In this document: one piece after another, positions 7,201 through 13,200 of the stretch
Layout of the letters: each line of letters starts with the position of its first letter
How positions within the stretch are numbered: position 1 is the first letter of the stretch
Assembly (NCBI GenBank): GCA_025352865.1
Contig: JANXSB010000441.1
Span: 1 to 16,014, forward strand
From: Chthoniobacter sp.
GTDB lineage: Bacteria > Verrucomicrobiota > Verrucomicrobiia > Chthoniobacterales > Chthoniobacteraceae
Length of the DNA stretch: 16,014 nt
Reading direction: 5' to 3'
The notes under the pieces: model-generated
The model's input: only the letters and a program-made list of their open reading frames with translations
Told to the model about the DNA's origin: nothing
Database searches by the model: none
Position numbers and translations under genes: made by a program

Positions 7201-10200
7201 CGTGGATGATCGCGCGGATGCGCCGGCGCGGCTGTTTTTGCCGCTGATGACGAGCGACGGGAAAAGCTCCACCGACGGCGGCGCGATCGCCATTCGCAGC
7301 TACAGCGCCGACCTCGCGGCGGGCAGCGCGATCGATGTGTCCGGCGGCGTGGCGCTCAGCGTGAGTGGGCGGCGGACGTATGGCAAAGGCGGCAGCATCA
7401 CGATCAGCGCAGGGCAGGATTTGAATGTGAAATCCGTGCTCGGCGGGCGGCTGACCTTGGGCGCGACGCTGCGCGGATTCTCTGGCAGCACGGGCGGCGC
7501 GCTGAGCATTTTCGCGCCGCAGATTCAGGTCGGCGGCACCACCGCCAGCGCGAACGTCCTCCTGCTCCAGCCGGATTTTTTCAGTCGCGGCGGCTTCACG
7601 AATTTCACCCTCACGGGTCTCGGTGCGGCGGGCGCAAAGGCGGGCGAGTTTCTGCCGGCCGTGGTCATCGCGCCGGGCACGGTCATCGAGCCGGTCGCGC
7701 AGACGTGGCTCGCAGTGACGACCGCCACGGACGTGGCACTCACGCCCGCGCTGCTGCCGCCAAGCTCGCGCGCGCCGGTCAGCCTCGCGTTCGCCGCGCC
7801 GGGCCTCACGGACACCTACATCTCCACGCTGCTCCTCGCGCGCGGCGATTTTGTGATGGGCGAGGGCGCGGCGATTCGCACCGACCCGCGCGGCAGTGTG
7901 ACGATCAGCGGCAACACCGCGGCGGTGCTCGGCTCCATCATCGCACCGGGCGGCGCGATCACGGTCAGCGGAAAAAATTCGAGCGCGATCCTGCTGCTCA
8001 ACACGTCCGGCGCGGCGCAGCCGAACGTCGATCTCGGGCCGCACAGTTTCCTCTCCACCGCGGGCACGACCGTGCTGACGCCCGACCCGCGCGGGCACCG
8101 CACGGGCACGGTGCTGGACGGCGGGACGATCAAAGTCAGCGGCAACATCGTCGCCGAATCCGGCGCGGTGCTCGATGTCTCGGGCGCGCATGATGTCTTC
8201 GAGCTTTCGCCAGCGTACGGCGGCGCGGTCGCGGGAAACGGGCTGCCGCTGGACTACGCGAACGGCGGCAAACTCGCGCGATCCGTCAGCGCTTCGCTCA
8301 CGGGTTCGCGGGTTGTGCCGATGGTCGTCGAAAGCAACGGCGGCACCCTCTCGCTGCTCGGCGACCAGGAGCTTTTCACCGACGCCACGCTGCTCGGCCG
8401 CGCTGGCGGCAAGACCGCGCTCGGCGGCAACCTCATCATCGGCTCGGGCCGCTTCACACCCATTGGCGGCAGCGATCCGACGCCGCTCGACCCCACGCTG
8501 CTCGTGACGCAAAGCGGGCCCACGATTCCGGCGAAGTTTTATGCGCCGGGGCAAAACGCCATCGGCCATCGGTTGCTCGATGGCAACGGCGTGGCGCTGC
8601 CAAGCCTCGGGCATTTCGTGGCGGATCGCTTTGCCGAGGGCGGCTTCGATGCGCTGACTTTGAAAGGCACGGTGCAATTCTCCGGGGCAGTGACCATCGG
8701 CGCGCGACGCCGTCTTTCCGTGGCCGACGGCGGCATCCTTTACGCCGACGCGGCGGTGCATTTGAGCGCGCCCTACGTCGCGCTCGGCACGCCGTTTCAA
8801 CCGCCGCTGGCCCTCACGCAGAGGAACGTCATTGTGGATGCCAGCGGCCAGCCGTTCGGCCTCCGGCCTACGTTCGGGCCCGGCAGCCTCACCGTCACGG
8901 CACGGCTCATTGATCTCGGTAACCTTTCGCTGCAAGGCATCGGCGCGGCGAACTTCATCGCCGACGGCGGGGAGATTCGCGGCGACGGCACGCTCGATGT
9001 CGCCGGTGCGATCACGCTGCGCGCCGCGCAGATTTATCCGCCGACCGGCGTGGTCTTCACCATCGCCGCGTCGGACTACACGGACGCCGGCGTGACGCAC
9101 GGCGGCTCGGTCACCATCATCGGTTCGGGCACGCGCGCGGTGCCGCTGTCGGCGGGCGGGCAGTTGAATGTGTACGGCTCCACGATCACGCAGGGCGGCA
9201 CGCTGCGCGCGCCACTCGGCGGCATCACGCTCGGCTGGGACGGCACCGGCACCGCGCCGCTCGGCGCGCTCACCGCCGAGGCGGTCGCGCCCACGCAGCA
9301 ACTCATGCTTTTACCGCGCAGCGTCACGTCGGTATCCGGGCTCGATCTCGTGACGGGTGCGGCGCTGCTCGTGCCGTACGGGCTGAATCTCAACGGCACT
9401 TCATGGATTGATCCCGCGGGCACGGACATCACGGCGGGTGGGCTGCCGGTGAAGTCGGTCAGCCTCGGTGGCGCCAATGTCGCCGTGCAGTTCGGCGCAA
9501 CGATTGACCTGCGCGGCGGCGGCGACCTTTACGCCTACCGCTGGGTCACGGGCAAAGGCGGCACGCGCGACATTCTCGCGGGCACCACGAGCTTCGCGGT
9601 CATCCCCGGCTATGCCGCCGACTACGCGCCGTACGCGCAGTTCAACGGCACCACGCTGGCCACCAATCTCGGCGGCGACGCCGGCTACGCGAACTCCGCG
9701 CTCCTCGTCGGCGACCGTGTGCATCTCGGCGCGAGCGCGGGCCTCGCGGCTGGCGAGTACACGCTGCTGCCCGCGCGCTACGCGCTGCTGCCCGGCGCGT
9801 TTCTCGTCACGCCGCAGAGCGGGCTGCCGCTCGGCACGCAGCTCCTGCCGGAAGGCGCGACGTACGTCTCCGGCTACCGCTTCAACGACCTCAGCACCGC
9901 CCGCACGGGCGCGCTTTTGTCCACGCGTTTTGAAATCGCCAACGCGACGACACTGCGGGCGCGCGCGCAGTACGACGACTTCACGGCGAACGCTTTTTTG
10001 CGCGAAAGCGCGAAGGCGCTCGGCATCGCGGTGCCGCGGCTCGCGGTGGATTCCGGGCATCTCGTTTTCTCCGCGACGCAGAGCATGACGCTGCAAGGGT
10101 CGGTGCTGGCGCGCGGCGCGAAAGGCGGGCGCGGCGGGCTCGTGGATGTGAGCAGTCCGCTCGACATCCTCATCGCCGGATCGGGCGCGGCGGCCGTGCC

Positions 10201-13200
10201 GGGCAGCATCGTGCTCGACGCGGCTTTGCTCAGCGGCTTCGGCGCGGACAGCCTGCTCATCGGCGGCATTCGCCAGACCGGCACGATCACCACGACGATT
10301 GCCGTGAAGACCGGCAACCTCACCGTGGACAATGCCGGCACGCCGCTCACCGCGCCGGATGTGATCCTCGTCGCGAAACAAAGCCTCACGCTTTCGCCCG
10401 GCGCGGAGGTCGCGCAAAAGGGCACCGCACCCGGCACGGACACCGCGCTACTGCTGGGCGACGCGGCGGTCGCGGGCAGCGGCGACGGGCTGCTGCTGCG
10501 CGTTTCCAGCGATCCCGCGGCGAGTCTGAAACGCGCCGGCATCACCACCTCCACCGTGCCGCACATGGTCATCGGCGCAGGTGCGAAAATCGCGGGTGCG
10601 GGCGTGATTCTCGACTCGACCTACGGCACGAGCCTCGACCCGACGGCCAGCCTGACCGGCGACTCGATCACGCTGAACAGCGGCCAGATCAGTCTCGAAT
10701 TCGATGCACCCGGCGTGGTGCCGCAGATCGCCGGGCTGATGCTCGCCGGCCCGGCGTTGCAAGGGCTGCAAACGGCGCAGGCGCTGAGCCTGACGAGCTA
10801 TTCATCGATTGATCTTTTCGGCCACGGCACGTTTAGCACGACGGGAAAATTTGCGCTGCACGCGGCGGAAATCCGCGGCTTCAACGCGGGCGGCGCGACC
10901 GTGAGTTTCGCTGCGCCGGAAATCATTCTCGACAACGCCGCACTCGGCACGGCGCTCGGGGCAGCGGTCGCGCCGGATGGCACGCTGGCTTTCAACGCGC
11001 GCACCATCCGTCTCGGCGCGGGCACGGTGCGGGTCGGGCAGTTTGCCGCATTGGAAATGAACGCGACCGGCGGCCTCATCACCGAAGGTGCCGGTGCGCT
11101 TACCACGCAGGGCGCGCTGACGATCACGGCGCCGCTCATCACCGGCGCGAAGGCGGCGAATTACGCGATCACCGCGGGCGGTGCGCTGGTCATCGCCGCG
11201 CTTGCGGACGGCGTGGCCTCGGTCGTCGGCGGACTCGGCGCGAACCTCAGCCTCACGGGCGCGAGCGTGACCGACAACAGCACCATCCGCCTGCCGAGCG
11301 GCACGCTCACGCTCCGCGCCACGGCGGGCCCTGTGCTCGTGGGAAATCTCGCCGCGAGCCAGCTCGATGTCGGCGGCACGGCGCAGACTTTCTACGACCT
11401 GACGAAGTACACCGACGGCGGGCAGATCAGCGTGATCTCCGACACCGGCTCCGTGACGCTCGACACGCTGAGCACGGTGAACGTGGCCGCGCAGCACGCC
11501 GGCGGCAACGCGGGCAGTCTCGCCATCCGCGCGGCGGCGGGCACGTTCACGCTCGGCGGCGTGCTGTTCGGGCAGGCGGACGCCGGGCAAAGCGGCACGT
11601 TTGCGCTGGATGTGGGCAGCCTCGCGAGCGTCGCGTCCACGAACGCAACGCTTGATGCCGCGGCGTTCAATCAGTCGCGCTCGTTCCGTGTGCGCGGCGG
11701 CAACGTGCTGATCGACGGCCTCGCGACCGCGCGAACTTTCAATCTCTCCGCCGACCAGGGCTCGATCACCGTGACTGGTGCCGGACGCATCGATGCGCGC
11801 GGTGCGACGGGCGGCGCGATCAATCTCACGGCGGGTGGCAGCGTCACGCTGGAGTCGGGCGCGGAACTGACGGTGGCGGCGACGGATTTCAGCAGCGCAG
11901 GGAAGGGCGGCGCGGTTTCGCTCGAAGCAGGCGCGGAGCGAAACGGGACGGCCAGCGCGACGGGATTTGTGGACATTCAGACGGGCTCGACCATCGACCT
12001 GTCGGTCGCGAGCGTCATCGGAGCCACGGCCGTGGAGACTGCGGCAAAGACCGCGGCGGCGCAGTTGCTCGGCAAGTTTACCGGCACGCTGCATCTGCGC
12101 GCACCGCAGACGGCGGGCAATACCGACATGCAGGTGAAGCCGATCAACGGCACGATCCTCAATGCGTCGAGCATCGTGGCGGAGGGCTATCAGATTTTCG
12201 ATCTCACGCGGACGGGCGGGCTCATCACGGGCGCAGGCGCATTGCAGCCGAATGGCGGCATCATTCTGAGCAGCGGCGTGAATGTGCAGGGCAGCATCAA
12301 GGCGAACGGCACGCTTTTCGCGGGCAACACCGCGGCGATGGCGGCGGCGCTGCTTGCGAGCAACGCCGCGCTCGCGCCCGTGTTGTCCATCGTGCCGGGC
12401 GCGGAGGTCATCAATACGGCGAGTGGTGTCGCACTGCCGTTCACGCTCGGCACGAGCGGTGCGAGCAGCTTCGTGCTGCCGGGCACCGGCGGCACCGTGC
12501 TTTTTCCGGGCGGCACGCCGGGCAACGACCGCATCACCTCCACGCTTGCGGGCACGATCACCTCCGCCACCGGCGTCGTCACGACGCTCGCGGCGAACAC
12601 CGCGACGGCGATGGCCGCGGGCAGTGCCGTCACGCTGACCGGCGCGGGCACGGTCGCGTTTGCGAGCGGCGGCTCGGGCGGGCCGATCCCGATTACGCTG
12701 CAACCCGGCACGAGTTTCACGACGAGTGCGACGGGCACGAGCGGCACCGTGAGCGGGCTCGGCAGCGCGGTCACGCTGAACACGAGCGGCATCAGCTCGA
12801 TGGCGCTCGCGGTGGGAAGCAGAGTGCTTTTTCCCGGCGGCACGCCGGGCAACGACCGCATCAGCTCGACGGTCGCGGGCACGATCACTTCCGCGACGGG
12901 CGTGGTCACGGTGCTCGCGGCGAACACGAACACGACGATCACCGCCGGCAGCACGGTGAAGCTCAACAGCGCGGGCAATGTGAAATTTTCCACCGGCACC
13001 GGCGGCGCGATTCCCGTCACGCTGCTCGCGGGTTCGTTCACCACGGTCGGCGCGACGGGCATCACGCCCGCGTCGGGGAATCTGACGCTCGGCACCTTGG
13101 CGTCCACAGCCACGAGCGACTGGGATCTTTCCGGCTCGCGCTTCGGGCCAAACGGCGTGCCCGGCGTGCTCACGCTGCGCGCCGGTGGCAATCTCGTTTT

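Noticed and set aside
7841..8983. RGD tripeptides in the adhesin (residues 1200 and 1579) as integrin-binding sites
   Set aside because: Two RGD occurrences are unsurprising in nearly 4,000 Gly/Asp-rich residues, the contexts differ, and nothing suggests an animal host.
6566..9301. 911-codon open frame on the minus strand opposite the adhesin
   Set aside because: Its product is dominated by Arg, Ala and Gly in the pattern expected from reading GC-rich codons backwards. It has no domain or signal, and the plus strand here carries clear adhesin sequence.
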